Shown: positions 46,425 through 54,206, counted from the stretch's first letter. The stretch: DNA of 64,000 nucleotides from Hyphomicrobium sp. (GCA_022844105.1 JALHMJ010000001.1:447264-511263), one strand, 5' to 3'. Made by a program: numbers and translations. The notes: generated by a model not told the origin, from the letters alone.

Positions 46425-46547
46425 TCAACCCGCTTTGGCGGCGTTCTGTTCTTTCTTCTCAATCTTGGCCAAACGCGCATTCGTGTTGCGGGCCTTGCGC
46501 TGGCGGGCTTGAATTTTACGGCGGCGCGAGTTCGACATCGTCGGCAT
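46425..46547 (-). CDS. Tiny Arg/Lys-rich protein (40 residues), not in the ORF track
   Basis: From ATG 46547 the sequence reads MPTMSNSRRRKIQARQRKAR and ends with AAKAG before a TGA stop. AGGAG lies nine bases upstream. The protein is very basic and helix-prone (NTNARLAKIEKKEQ), suggestive of RNA or ribosome binding, but that is inference. I think it is real because of the good ribosome site and clean composition. Confidence 0.65.
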   Translation of the reverse strand: MPTMSNSRRRKIQARQRKARNTNARLAKIEKKEQNAAKAG

Positions 46548-46674
46548 GAGCGTCATCTCCTGGGTTGGCCGTGTTCTCTAAGTGGATTTGGCCAACTGTC
46601 AACGCCCCCCGCGCGCAGAAAACTAGAACGACGGGCAAACCATTAAATATCCAGACAGTGCCGATCTTACGCCA

Positions 46675-46902
46675 TCAACCGCGTACCATGGTGCGCTGGA
46701 CGTTGCGCTGCTTGCGTTCGGCGACATATTCATGCTGACGGCAGCCGCACGCACCGCAGACTTCAACAGTGCGATTCAATCTATGATTGCATTGGGGGCA
46801 TTTGCCGAACACGACATAAAGCCGGTGCACGCCCCAGATGGCGTAGGATACGACGAAAACAGTAGCAATCAGCGCGAGCAGATTAAATTCTGTGAATTCC
46901 AT
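46675..46902 (-). CDS. Small membrane protein with a zinc-ribbon-like Cys motif
   Basis: The 75-residue protein has one membrane helix (FNLLALIATVFVVSYAIWGVHRLYVVF) followed by a CxxC...CxxCxC pattern, KCPQCNHRLNRTVEVCGACGCRQHEY, likely a cytosolic zinc ribbon. The tail is basic (RKQRNVQRTMVRG). Family unknown. It is divergent from the TonB-like gene, with the 40-bp repeat array in between. Confidence 0.65.
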   Translation of the reverse strand: MEFTEFNLLALIATVFVVSYAIWGVHRLYVVFGKCPQCNHRLNRTVEVCGACGCRQHEYVAERKQRNVQRTMVRG

Positions 46903-47213
46903 GCCACCACACCCCTACGCTAAAGACACACACTATCGTGCATGCCACAAATTCATCACGGCTTCAACGCACCGTCGCACTCCTGCGAGGTGTAACACTT
47001 TCTCGCTGTGGTTGTGCCCGGGTCTGACCCGTGCACGTTGGCTCTTAAAAGTCGTGCCCGGGTCTGACCAGTGCACGTTGGCTCTTAAAAGTTGTGCCCG
47101 GGTCGGACCCGTGCACGTTGGCTCGTAAAAGTTGTGCCCGGGTCTGACCCGTGCACGGGGGGCGCGCGGCGAACCGCATTTCGCAACGCAGCAAATCGCG
47201 CTAATTGGGGGCA
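46903..47213. promoter_or_regulatory. Divergent gap holding the 40-bp tandem repeat
   Basis: The 311-base gap between the zinc-ribbon membrane gene and the TonB-like gene has no gene. The track ORF crossing it simply reads through the repeats in shifting frames. The repeat array fills nearly half of it and ends about 57 bases before the TonB-like start. Confidence 0.6.
47011..47157. repeat. 40-bp tandem repeat, three full copies and a partial fourth, each with a dyad
   Basis: Units begin at 47011, 47051, 47091 and 47131 with an exact 40-base period. Each contains the near-palindromic core CGGGTCTGACCCG within GTGCC...TGCAC, then GTTGGCTCTTAAAA. Only a few substitutions separate copies (for example TCTGACCA in copy two, TCGGACCC in copy three). 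The fourth copy runs through the dyad and then departs. It is not CRISPR-like: there are no variable spacers. Confidence 0.85.
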
Positions 47214-48266
47214 ATGGCAAATATCGCCACAACATTGAGCTTGGATCCCGCCGACGCCGGCCCCGGTTCGGATGCGGCCCGAACTGCGGCCGAGGACCGC
47301 CGATTTTTCCGGTTCCTCGTCGTTGCGATCACGCTGCATGCCATGCTGCTGATCCAAGTCCATACGAGCGCGCCGCGGCGGCTCGGGGCTGCAGGGGGGG
47401 CCGACGATGCGATCAGCGTCTCTCTGATCACCGAGCGCGACTTGAAAGGCCGGGCAACGGTGGAAGACCAGGCAGCCGGGTTGCCCGCACCACCGCCGCC
47501 GCCCACGCCAACGCCTCAGGCAGAGCCGGCCGCGCAACCGCCCCCCGTGCCGCCAACCCCGGAGCCGCCAGCCCCCGAAGCGGCGGCGCCACCCGTGCCC
47601 CCTCCTCCTCCGCCTGCCGCTGCGCTAGCGCCTGCCGAGAAACCCGCGCCGCCTGCTGAGCTCAAGCCGACGCTGCCGGACGAGGCTGTCGAACCGGCGC
47701 CAAAACAATCCGAGCCGAAGCCGGCACCGGAGAAAAGCGAAAGCGAAAAGTCTTCGGAGCAGGCCGTCAAATCCGAGAAGACGGAAGAGGCCGCCAAACC
47801 GGTTGAAAAACCCGAGCCGCCGGCGAAGTCAAAACCAGCAGAAAAGCCGGCTCAACAAAAGCCGAAGGCGGAGCCCCAAAAGAAGCCCACGCAACGTACC
47901 GAAACGGCAAAACTCGACCTCACGCCTCCGGCGATTTTCCAGGCGCCCGTAGGTGGGGGTGGCGCCGGGGTTCAGCGGCCCGCCGGTATCACGCGCTCAG
48001 GCGAAAACGACGATTTTGCTCGCAACGTCATTCGTGCGCTGCAGACGACGATGCCGCAACTGAGGAACACATTCGGCCGCGTGACCGTGCGCATCGAACT
48101 GAACAAGAACGGCAATCTCGTTCGCACCAACGTTATCAAACCTTCGGAGATTGCGGGTCTCGATCAGAGTGTTGTGTTCGCGACCCAGCAGTCGAGCTTC
48201 CCTTTTCCGCCGCACAATGCCGTGCCCGCCGACCTGATATTCTTCGTTACCTACATTTATCGATGA
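47214..48266 (+). CDS. TonB-family energy-transducing protein
   Basis: TonB-type proteins link the inner-membrane proton motive force to outer-membrane receptors. The protein (350 residues from ATG 47214; a TTG at 47205 is also possible) has an N-terminal membrane helix (FFRFLVVAITLHAMLLIQVHT), a long Pro/Ala/Lys/Glu-rich periplasm-spanning stretch (about residues 90-240) and a C-terminal beta domain (RNTFGRVTVRIELNKNGNLVRTNVIKPS...LIFFVTYIYR). The domain is TonB/TolA-like; I cannot decide between them. No ExbB/ExbD or TolQ/R gene is nearby. Confidence 0.8.
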   Translation: MANIATTLSLDPADAGPGSDAARTAAEDRRFFRFLVVAITLHAMLLIQVHTSAPRRLGAAGGADDAISVSLITERDLKGRATVEDQAAGLPAPPPPPTPTPQAEPAAQPPPVPPTPEPPAPEAAAPPVPPPPPPAAALAPAEKPAPPAELKPTLPDEAVEPAPKQSEPKPAPEKSESEKSSEQAVKSEKTEEAAKPVEKPEPPAKSKPAEKPAQQKPKAEPQKKPTQRTETAKLDLTPPAIFQAPVGGGGAGVQRPAGITRSGENDDFARNVIRALQTTMPQLRNTFGRVTVRIELNKNGNLVRTNVIKPSEIAGLDQSVVFATQQSSFPFPPHNAVPADLIFFVTYIYR

Positions 48267-48267
48267 C

Positions 48268-48720
48268 CTAGTCGAGCCCGATGCATCGCCGGTATCGGGT
48301 TGTCCAGTAGAGCCGGCCGGTGCGGGTTGCGAGGCGGCGCAGCGTTTCGCAACTGATGCTGTTCTGGGCCGGTGGATCGAAGAAACGTTGCGGATCGCCG
48401 CCGGCTGGCGGAGCATTCGGCACCACGCGCTGGCTTTCGGGGGTTCGCTGCGGATTGCGATTGGGATAGGCGTCGCGGTAGAGGCGGCGCTGGCTGTCGG
48501 GGCGATTGTCGTAGGGGACGCGAGGCAGAACCGTCGTTGCGCCGCTGGATGAGCGCGGTGCGGGCGTTGGGGGTCCGTTCGCAGGTCGGCTATCGAAGGA
48601 GCGCGAGTTGACCTGAGCCCATTGTTGACCAGGCTCAGCGCCGACCGATGTGGCGGCCGCGTTCGTCAACGCTGTGATCAGCGCAGCGATCAAAGCCGGC
48701 CGTGACGCATGGCCAACCAT
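48268..48720 (-). CDS. Secreted Arg/Pro-rich protein, unknown function
   Basis: ATG 48720 gives 150 residues with a signal peptide (HASRPALIAALITALTNAAATSVGAEP). The mature protein is rich in Pro, Arg, Ser and Asn and ends CETLRRLATRTGRLYWTTRYRRCIGLD, with two cysteines that may pair. No family recognised. It ends two bases after the TonB-like gene, in convergent orientation. Confidence 0.55.
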   Translation of the reverse strand: MVGHASRPALIAALITALTNAAATSVGAEPGQQWAQVNSRSFDSRPANGPPTPAPRSSSGATTVLPRVPYDNRPDSQRRLYRDAYPNRNPQRTPESQRVVPNAPPAGGDPQRFFDPPAQNSISCETLRRLATRTGRLYWTTRYRRCIGLD

Positions 48721-48792
48721 CCTGGCGGTCAATTCCCGTTTTGGCGTTTTACCACTCTATCTGATCATACTATGCATACGCTGGGTTAGGGC

Positions 48793-48810
48793 AGCGGTTC
48801 CACAACCGCT
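48793..48810. other. Short perfect stem-loop upstream of the DUF3302-like gene
   Basis: AGCGGTT and AACCGCT form a 7-bp stem with a CCAC loop, about 40 bases before the GTG start at 48853. No T-run follows; it could be an operator or leader structure. Confidence 0.35.
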
Positions 48811-48852
48811 CTGCAGCACGCTGATTGAAACGTACAGCACGGGGAGAATAGC

Positions 48853-49281
48853 GTGTCAGACGGTTTGCACCCAGCAGCACCGCATAGTGTGCCGTGGTTC
48901 ATCAGTGGGCCACACGAGGGTGACGCCCTCTACGTCATGACGACTGTGAGCGTTCTGGCCGCCGTTATCGGTCTGGGTGTGTTGTTTTTCACGTTGCATT
49001 CGCTACCCGAACGCATGGGGCACAAGAAGCTTCAGTTCGAGATCGTTGCCGTGCTCGGGCTCCTGTCGCTCTTCACTCATATTCACGCCTTCTGGGTCGC
49101 GGCCCTCTTGCTCGCTCTGATCGATTTGCCGGATTTCATGACCCCGCTGAAACGGATCGCCGGCGCATCGGAAAAGATCGCCGGGATCGAAGCCCCGCCC
49201 GAGCCACCGTTGCTGACGCAGACGCCCGCAACGCCGCTGCCGCCGGCGTCCGGCGTCGCACCTTCGGCGCAGGGAGGCTGA
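48853..49281 (+). CDS. Small membrane protein, DUF3302-like partner of the HlyD-type protein
   Basis: GTG 48853 has GGGGAG six bases upstream and yields 142 residues. Two hydrophobic segments flank a conserved-looking stretch (TLHSLPERMGHKKLQFEIVAVLGLLSLFTHIHAFWVAALLLALIDLPDF), reminiscent of the DUF3302 inner-membrane proteins paired with HlyD-type genes in E. coli (yiaW-yiaV, yibI-yibH). The C-terminus is Pro/Ala-rich. The next gene begins five bases later with its ribosome site inside this gene's end. Confidence 0.6.
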   Translation: MSDGLHPAAPHSVPWFISGPHEGDALYVMTTVSVLAAVIGLGVLFFTLHSLPERMGHKKLQFEIVAVLGLLSLFTHIHAFWVAALLLALIDLPDFMTPLKRIAGASEKIAGIEAPPEPPLLTQTPATPLPPASGVAPSAQGG

Positions 49282-49285
49282 GACC

Positions 49286-50515
49286 ATGCTGGAGATTCTC
49301 GTCTGCTCTCTCTTCACGATCGTGCCGGATTACCTGTATCGCCGCTTCTACCAAGGCAAGGAAATCGGCCGCGAAATCACACTTTATTCGGTCTGGTATG
49401 AATTGCGCTGGGGCATCACCGGGTGCCTTATCCTGACGGTGCTGTTGATCACCGTCATCTTCTACAATCATCCCTCGACAACCAATGCGATCTCGTTCTT
49501 CCGGACAGTACCAATTTTGCCGGAGGCCGGCGGGCGCGTCGACGAAATTTATGTCAACGTCACTGACGAGGTGAAACAGGGCGACAAGTTGTTCAAGCTC
49601 GACAGCGCCAAACAGGAAGCGGCCCTAGAGACGGCCAAGCGGCGGGTCGCGGAACTCGATGCGCAAGCGGAGATGACGAAGGCCGACGTCGCGGCTGCCG
49701 GTGGGAAAATCCAAGAGGCGAAGGGTTCACTGCAGCAGGCGCTCGATGAACTGCGGACAAAGCAGGAATTGGTTCAGCGCAGCCCTGGGGTCGTCGCGGC
49801 CCGAGATATCGAAAAACTCCAGGTTGGAGTTGAAGCGCGCAAGGGCCAGGTCGCGGCCGCCGAAGCCGAGCTGCAGGCTGCGGAGACCAAGATTTCAACG
49901 CTCATTCCAGCCGAGAAGGAAAGCGCCAAGGCGGCGCTGGCCCAAGCGCAGGTCGAACTCGACAAGACGGTGGTTTACGCCGGTATCGACGGAAACATCG
50001 AACAGTTCGTGCTGAAGCGGGGCGATTTCGTCAGCCCGGTCATGCGTCCGGCGGGCATACTCATACCGACAAGGACCGCGCAGCGACAACTGCATGCCGG
50101 CTTCGGGCAGATTGAAGCCCAGATCATGAAGGTTGGCATGGTGGCGGAGGCGACGTGCTTCTCAAAGCCGCTGGCGATCATTCCCCTCGTCGTCACCGAC
50201 GTGCAGGAATTTATCGCAACCGGCCAATTTCGCGCTGGCGAACAACTCATTGATTTGCAGCAGAGTCGCGCGCCCGGTTCGATTACCGTCTATCTGGAAC
50301 CGCTATTTGCCGGCGGGCTCGACGGCGTCACACCTGGATCGAGCTGCATCGTGAACGCTTATTCGAACAATCACGATCGAATCGCCACGGAGACCAATTT
50401 CTTTCGCCGCGTTTGGCTGCACGCCGTCGACACCGTGGCCGTCGTTCACGCGCTGATCTTGCGGGCTCAGGCGCTGTTACTGCCGGTGAAAACCTTGGTT
50501 CTGGGTGGTCACTGA
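49286..50515 (+). CDS. HlyD-family membrane fusion protein (YibH/YiaV type)
   Basis: This 409-residue protein has an N-terminal membrane segment (CLILTVLLITVIFYNHPS), a biotinyl-lipoyl region (PEAGGRVDEIYVNVTDEVKQGDKLFKLDSAKQEAAL), a long coiled-coil hairpin (residues about 115-225) and a beta-barrel (VVYAGIDGNIEQFVLKRGDFVSPVMRPAG). The stretch FFRRVWLHAVDTVAVVHALILRAQALLL near the end could be a further hydrophobic segment. It pairs with the DUF3302-like gene, as YibH/YiaV do; no export ABC or RND gene is adjacent. Its 3' end overlaps the convergent PAP2 gene by seven bases. Confidence 0.82.
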   Translation: MLEILVCSLFTIVPDYLYRRFYQGKEIGREITLYSVWYELRWGITGCLILTVLLITVIFYNHPSTTNAISFFRTVPILPEAGGRVDEIYVNVTDEVKQGDKLFKLDSAKQEAALETAKRRVAELDAQAEMTKADVAAAGGKIQEAKGSLQQALDELRTKQELVQRSPGVVAARDIEKLQVGVEARKGQVAAAEAELQAAETKISTLIPAEKESAKAALAQAQVELDKTVVYAGIDGNIEQFVLKRGDFVSPVMRPAGILIPTRTAQRQLHAGFGQIEAQIMKVGMVAEATCFSKPLAIIPLVVTDVQEFIATGQFRAGEQLIDLQQSRAPGSITVYLEPLFAGGLDGVTPGSSCIVNAYSNNHDRIATETNFFRRVWLHAVDTVAVVHALILRAQALLLPVKTLVLGGH

Positions 50516-51246
50516 CGGGATGGTTCGGAGCCGATCCGGCGGAAGATGAGCCAGCCCAGACAGGCCCACGCAGCGCCGAGCGTCCAGCCGGCGAGGACGT
50601 CCGAGGGCCAGTGCACGCCGAGATAGACGCGGCTCATGCCGACCAGCATGGTCAGTGTTACGGCGAAGGCGAGGACGTAGAACTTGATGCGCCGGGATTG
50701 CTGGGTGGCCGCAATCATGGTGCCGAGCGTGAGGTAGATCACCGCCGACTGCAGGGCGTGGCCACTTGGAAACGACAAAGTGAAAACCTCCGCTGCGTGC
50801 GGGACGAGGTCTGGCCGGGGCCTGGCGAATCCGGCCTTGGCAAATTGGCTGAGTAGAGCGCCAGCCAAACTCCACACAACGACGGCGAGGGCTTTTTTGA
50901 GATCGCCGGCGAGGTAGAGAAATCCCGAAACGGCGACCACGATGAGTGTTAGAACGCCGGTTGAACCCAGCGCTGTGATATCGCGGACAAACTCTTCAAA
51001 CCAACGCGGTCCAACGGGATCGGAGAGATCCGCCGGATTGCGCAGCGCCAACAGCACGGCTTCGTCAATGCCGCGAAAGCCGCCGTTCACGACCGTGCCG
51101 GTGATGAGTAGAAACGCGAGCAACCCGGCCGCCGTGGCGGAAAGTGCCAGGAGCACTTCCGCCTCGATCGGCCACCGTCCACGCCAACCCGGCGAATCAA
51201 CCGTCTTTTCAGCATCAGTTGACGACGGTGGCGGCTCGCTCAGCAT
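50509..51246 (-). CDS. PAP2-superfamily membrane phosphatase
   Basis: The 245-residue protein has about six hydrophobic helices and the phosphatase signatures: KAGFARPRPDLV (C1, KxxxxxxRP-like), FPSGHALQS (C2) and SRVYLGVHWPSDVLAGW (C3, SRxxxxxHxxxD). The substrate is probably a lipid phosphate such as phosphatidate or undecaprenyl pyrophosphate. It follows the lipid-kinase gene on the same strand with a 32-base overlap, so the pair is probably one transcript and may handle related lipids. Confidence 0.9.
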   Translation of the reverse strand: MLSEPPPSSTDAEKTVDSPGWRGRWPIEAEVLLALSATAAGLLAFLLITGTVVNGGFRGIDEAVLLALRNPADLSDPVGPRWFEEFVRDITALGSTGVLTLIVVAVSGFLYLAGDLKKALAVVVWSLAGALLSQFAKAGFARPRPDLVPHAAEVFTLSFPSGHALQSAVIYLTLGTMIAATQQSRRIKFYVLAFAVTLTMLVGMSRVYLGVHWPSDVLAGWTLGAAWACLGWLIFRRIGSEPSRQ

Positions 51247-52153
51247 CGGTCCGATTCTCGGTTGCAGGGACCATTACTGTCAAGGCCCCGGGGCGGATCG
51301 TATAGCGTAGCGGCAATTCCACGGTTTCCAATTCGCCGTCGTTGGCCAGCCGCAGGGTGGAGCGCCGGGTCAAAACGTCAAAGCGACGGCCTTCCAGATG
51401 CACGACGTCGGGATCCGATTTGAGCCGGCCCAACATCGCGCGAATGACGGCGCGGGCCATGCCCCAACCCGACGGATGCTTTGAGATATAAGCAGCAAGA
51501 ACGCCGTGGTGCAGCCCGTCCTTGGCGAGCGTGAGGCTTGGCCGATTGGCATAACGGTTGTTCGAGACCGCCATGGACAGAATGCGCAACCGCACGGGCT
51601 TGTGGCCATCGTCAACGTCAATTTCCATGCGACGACGGCTTTGCAAAATTTCCTTCACGGCCCGAACATAGCCGCGCATGCGTTGCATTGTCGGTTTGCC
51701 GCGCAACGACTGCCTGTATTCGGAATATAGCGTCGAGACGCCGAATATGGAGTTGTTGAGGAAAATTCGGCCATTGACGTCGCCGACATCAATGGATGCG
51801 GTTTCACCGCCAGCAAGAGCGGCGGCGGCTTCTGCGACCGTCAGCGGAATTTTAAGATCGCGCGCAAGACGATTCATTGTGCCGAGCGGGAGAATGCCGA
51901 GAGGGATACCTGTTCCGATCAGCAATTCCGCGGCGGCCCGCACCGTACCGTCGCCGCCGCCAATGACCACCGCGTCACAGCCTTGCGCAAGGGCCTTGGC
52001 AATCGCATCCTTGAGTTCGTCCGGGGCAATCATATGCACCGCCACGTCGTGGCCGGCGGCCTTGAACGCGCTGACGATTTCCTGTCGTAAGGGCTGTGCC
52101 TCCCAATCGAGAACCGTTCCGGCGCGCGCATTGACGATCACGTGGATTTTCAT
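51215..52153 (-). CDS. Diacylglycerol-kinase-family lipid kinase
   Basis: ATG 52153 gives 312 residues starting MKIHVIVNARAGTV; the track start at 52387 is too early. Features include the ATP-site GGDGTVRAAAELLIGTGIPLGILPLGTMNRLARDLKI, a DAGK-type catalytic fold, and C-terminal beta regions. It probably phosphorylates diacylglycerol or a related lipid. It overlaps the PAP2 phosphatase gene, suggesting a kinase-phosphatase pair, and is divergent from bolA. Confidence 0.88.
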   Translation of the reverse strand: MKIHVIVNARAGTVLDWEAQPLRQEIVSAFKAAGHDVAVHMIAPDELKDAIAKALAQGCDAVVIGGGDGTVRAAAELLIGTGIPLGILPLGTMNRLARDLKIPLTVAEAAAALAGGETASIDVGDVNGRIFLNNSIFGVSTLYSEYRQSLRGKPTMQRMRGYVRAVKEILQSRRRMEIDVDDGHKPVRLRILSMAVSNNRYANRPSLTLAKDGLHHGVLAAYISKHPSGWGMARAVIRAMLGRLKSDPDVVHLEGRRFDVLTRRSTLRLANDGELETVELPLRYTIRPGALTVMVPATENRTDAERAATVVN

Positions 52154-52291
52154 GGGCCCCAAACGCTGGCTTGGCCGCCAGAGTTCCCAGGAAGCGGGCG
52201 GAAGGGCCAGCGTTGTTTCGTCACGGCAGCCACTTGCATGCGACCGGGCGAGCGTGCATAGGGCTGCGCACTGATTGAAAGGAACTGACCC

Positions 52292-52528
52292 ATGCCCATG
52301 TCGGCTGCTGAAATTGAGAGACGCATCAAGGCGAAGTTGCCCGATGCGGAGGTACGGCTGACCGATCTGGCCGGCGACAACGACCACTGGTCAGCGCACG
52401 TCGTCTCGGGGGCCTTCAAGGGCCTGCCGCGGGTGCGCCAACACCAGCTTGTGTACGATGCTTTTGGCGGCGAAATGGGCAATGTGTTGCATGCGCTGCA
52501 GCTCACGACCGCTGCCCCGCCGGATTAG
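52292..52528 (+). CDS. bolA: BolA-family protein
   Basis: The 78-residue protein starts MPMSAAEIERRIKAKLPDAEVRLTDLAGD and includes HWSAHVVSGAFKGLPRVRQHQLVYDAFGG, the BolA core with the conserved histidine region that binds [2Fe-2S] clusters with monothiol glutaredoxins. AAGGAA lies eight bases before ATG 52292. The partner grxD follows, the usual pair in alphaproteobacteria. Confidence 0.94.
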   Translation: MPMSAAEIERRIKAKLPDAEVRLTDLAGDNDHWSAHVVSGAFKGLPRVRQHQLVYDAFGGEMGNVLHALQLTTAAPPD

Positions 52529-52653
52529 TGGCCGCGACTGACGGCCAGGCCCAAATCCGGCCACACCGCGCATTGACTTTTGCCAGACCTAAACCCCATC
52601 TAGCCGAAAGCGTGTGGGCTCGGATGGCCCGCCGTCGCGCAGGAGATCGAACG

Positions 52654-52998
52654 ATGAGCGAGAAAGACGTGAACGCCTGGATCAAGGAAACCATCGAGGG
52701 CAATGATGTCGTCCTGTTCATGAAGGGCAACGCGCGTTTCCCTCAATGCGGATTTTCCGCGACCGCAACGAAAATTCTGCAGCACCTCGGCGTGCCGTTC
52801 AAGGACGTGAACGTGCTCGACGATCAGGGAATTCGGGAAGCCATCAAGAGCTATTCAAACTGGCCGACCATTCCGCAACTCTACGTCAAGGGGGAATTTG
52901 TCGGCGGTTGCGACATCATGCGGGAAATGTTCGAGGCGGGCGAACTGCATGACCTTGTCTGCGCGAAGGGTATCCCGCATCAGCACCACCACGGTTAG
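52654..52998 (+). CDS. grxD: Monothiol glutaredoxin (CGFS type)
   Basis: GrxD carries and transfers [2Fe-2S] clusters, with BolA as partner. ATG 52654 has GGAG nine bases upstream and gives 114 residues; the track start at 52528 is too early. The active site is FPQCGFSATATK with Cys32, and the glutathione-binding motifs NWPTIPQLYVKGEFVGGCDIM follow. The C-terminus is His-rich (HQHHHG), which might bind metal. It closes with a strong terminator. Confidence 0.96.
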   Translation: MSEKDVNAWIKETIEGNDVVLFMKGNARFPQCGFSATATKILQHLGVPFKDVNVLDDQGIREAIKSYSNWPTIPQLYVKGEFVGGCDIMREMFEAGELHDLVCAKGIPHQHHHG

Positions 52999-53012
52999 GC
53001 CGGCATGGCTGA

Positions 53013-53029
53013 GGGGCTGCTGCAGCCCC
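53013..53029 (+). other. Short hairpin after grxD
   Basis: GGGGCTG and CAGCCCC make a perfect 7-bp stem with a CTG loop, 15 bases after the grxD stop. The main terminator lies 30 bases further on. Confidence 0.4.
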
Positions 53030-53058
53030 GCTTTCGCCATGTGACGGATTGATAAAAG

Positions 53059-53095
53059 CCCGGGTCGCCGATATGGCGGCCCGGGTTTTCTTTTT
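53059..53095 (+). terminator. Strong Rho-independent terminator of bolA-grxD
   Basis: CCCGGGTCGCC and GGCGGCCCGGG pair over 11 bp (one T-G wobble) around a 5-base loop, followed by TTTTCTTTTT. Confidence 0.9.
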
Positions 53096-53115
53096 GCATA
53101 TTTTGCGGGCGGGAC

Positions 53116-54201
53116 ATGCGGCTCGGCGGACGGCGGTTCCTTTTGAGCTTCGCCATCATCGGCGCGGCGGTGTGTCTGGCGCTCGGCATTTCGCTGCCGA
53201 TCATCCGGCTGACCAAGTACGTCTTCTGGTCAACGGAACATTCGCTGCTGTCGACGGTGGAAGTGCTGATCCACGATGGCCAGATGTTCCTCGGCTTCAC
53301 CATACTGATTTTTTCAATCGTGCTGCCCGTGTTGAAGCTTTTGTATCTGCTGCTCGTCTCGACCCTCCCGGCGGCCGAAATCGTGCGTCAGCACCAACGC
53401 CTGAAGGCGCTTGAATGGCTCGGGAAATGGTCCATGCACGATGTGCTGGTCCTGGCGCTGACAATCTTTTTTATTAAGGCGCAGGGCCTTTACGATGCGG
53501 CGAGCCTGGCTGGCGTCTACTTCTTCACCGCCGCGGTCATGCTGATGATCCTTTCCTACGCCTGGCTGCATAACGAGGGATTGGCGGCGGTCCAGATTAC
53601 AGATCCTGCACCCACTTTGCCGGTACCCGCGTTCCGCAATTTCGTTCTCTCGTTCCTTATCATTGTGGCGACGGTCTGCTTTGCGCTGGGCATCATCCTG
53701 CCGTCGATCCGCTTCACCACCGTATATGTCTGGACCAACGAACACTCGATCGGGACGATCATCTGGGCGCTGTGGGAGAGCGAAGAAGTTTTTCTGTGTA
53801 CCGTGCTGTTCCTGTTCTCGATCCTGTTTCCTTTTCTGAAGCTGCTTTACCTTCTCACGCTCGTCACATCCCCTGATATTCCGCCGGAATTTCGCAAGAA
53901 ATCAATTGCCACGATGGAATGGCTCGGCCGCTATTCGATGACCGACGTGATGGTCCTGGCGCTCATGATTTTCTACGTGAACTCGTCGGGCTACACGGAA
54001 GCGCGCGTTCTTCCCGGCGTGTACTTCTTCGCTGCAAGTGCGCTGATCACGATGCTCGCGTATGGTTGGGCGAATACGGTTCCGGGGCGGCGCACGAACA
54101 GGTCAGAGCCGGGTGCGATCGGTGAATCCCATCCTCAACCTCAGCCCATCGGGGAGCCGGTCACGCTGCCCACGCATCCGGCGCGCCGCTGGCGCAACTG
54201 A
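53116..54201 (+). CDS. PqiA-like membrane protein with two repeated domains
   Basis: The 361-residue protein is an internal duplication of a four-helix PqiA domain. Both halves contain the same signature: GKWSMHDVLVLALTIFFIKA in the first, GRYSMTDVMVLALMIFYVNSSG in the second. The two also share LLSFAIIGAAVCLALGISLPIIR / LSFLIIVATVCFALGIILPSIRF. PqiA family members usually sit next to PqiB MCE proteins that move lipids across the periplasm; no such gene is nearby. No zinc-ribbon cysteines are visible. Its stop is five bases before the end of the convergent small gene. Confidence 0.8.
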   Translation: MRLGGRRFLLSFAIIGAAVCLALGISLPIIRLTKYVFWSTEHSLLSTVEVLIHDGQMFLGFTILIFSIVLPVLKLLYLLLVSTLPAAEIVRQHQRLKALEWLGKWSMHDVLVLALTIFFIKAQGLYDAASLAGVYFFTAAVMLMILSYAWLHNEGLAAVQITDPAPTLPVPAFRNFVLSFLIIVATVCFALGIILPSIRFTTVYVWTNEHSIGTIIWALWESEEVFLCTVLFLFSILFPFLKLLYLLTLVTSPDIPPEFRKKSIATMEWLGRYSMTDVMVLALMIFYVNSSGYTEARVLPGVYFFAASALITMLAYGWANTVPGRRTNRSEPGAIGESHPQPQPIGEPVTLPTHPARRWRN

Positions 54202-54206
54202 TCCGA

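Noticed and set aside
47011-47157. CRISPR array
   Set aside because: The whole 40-base unit repeats head to tail with no unique spacers, and no cas genes are nearby.
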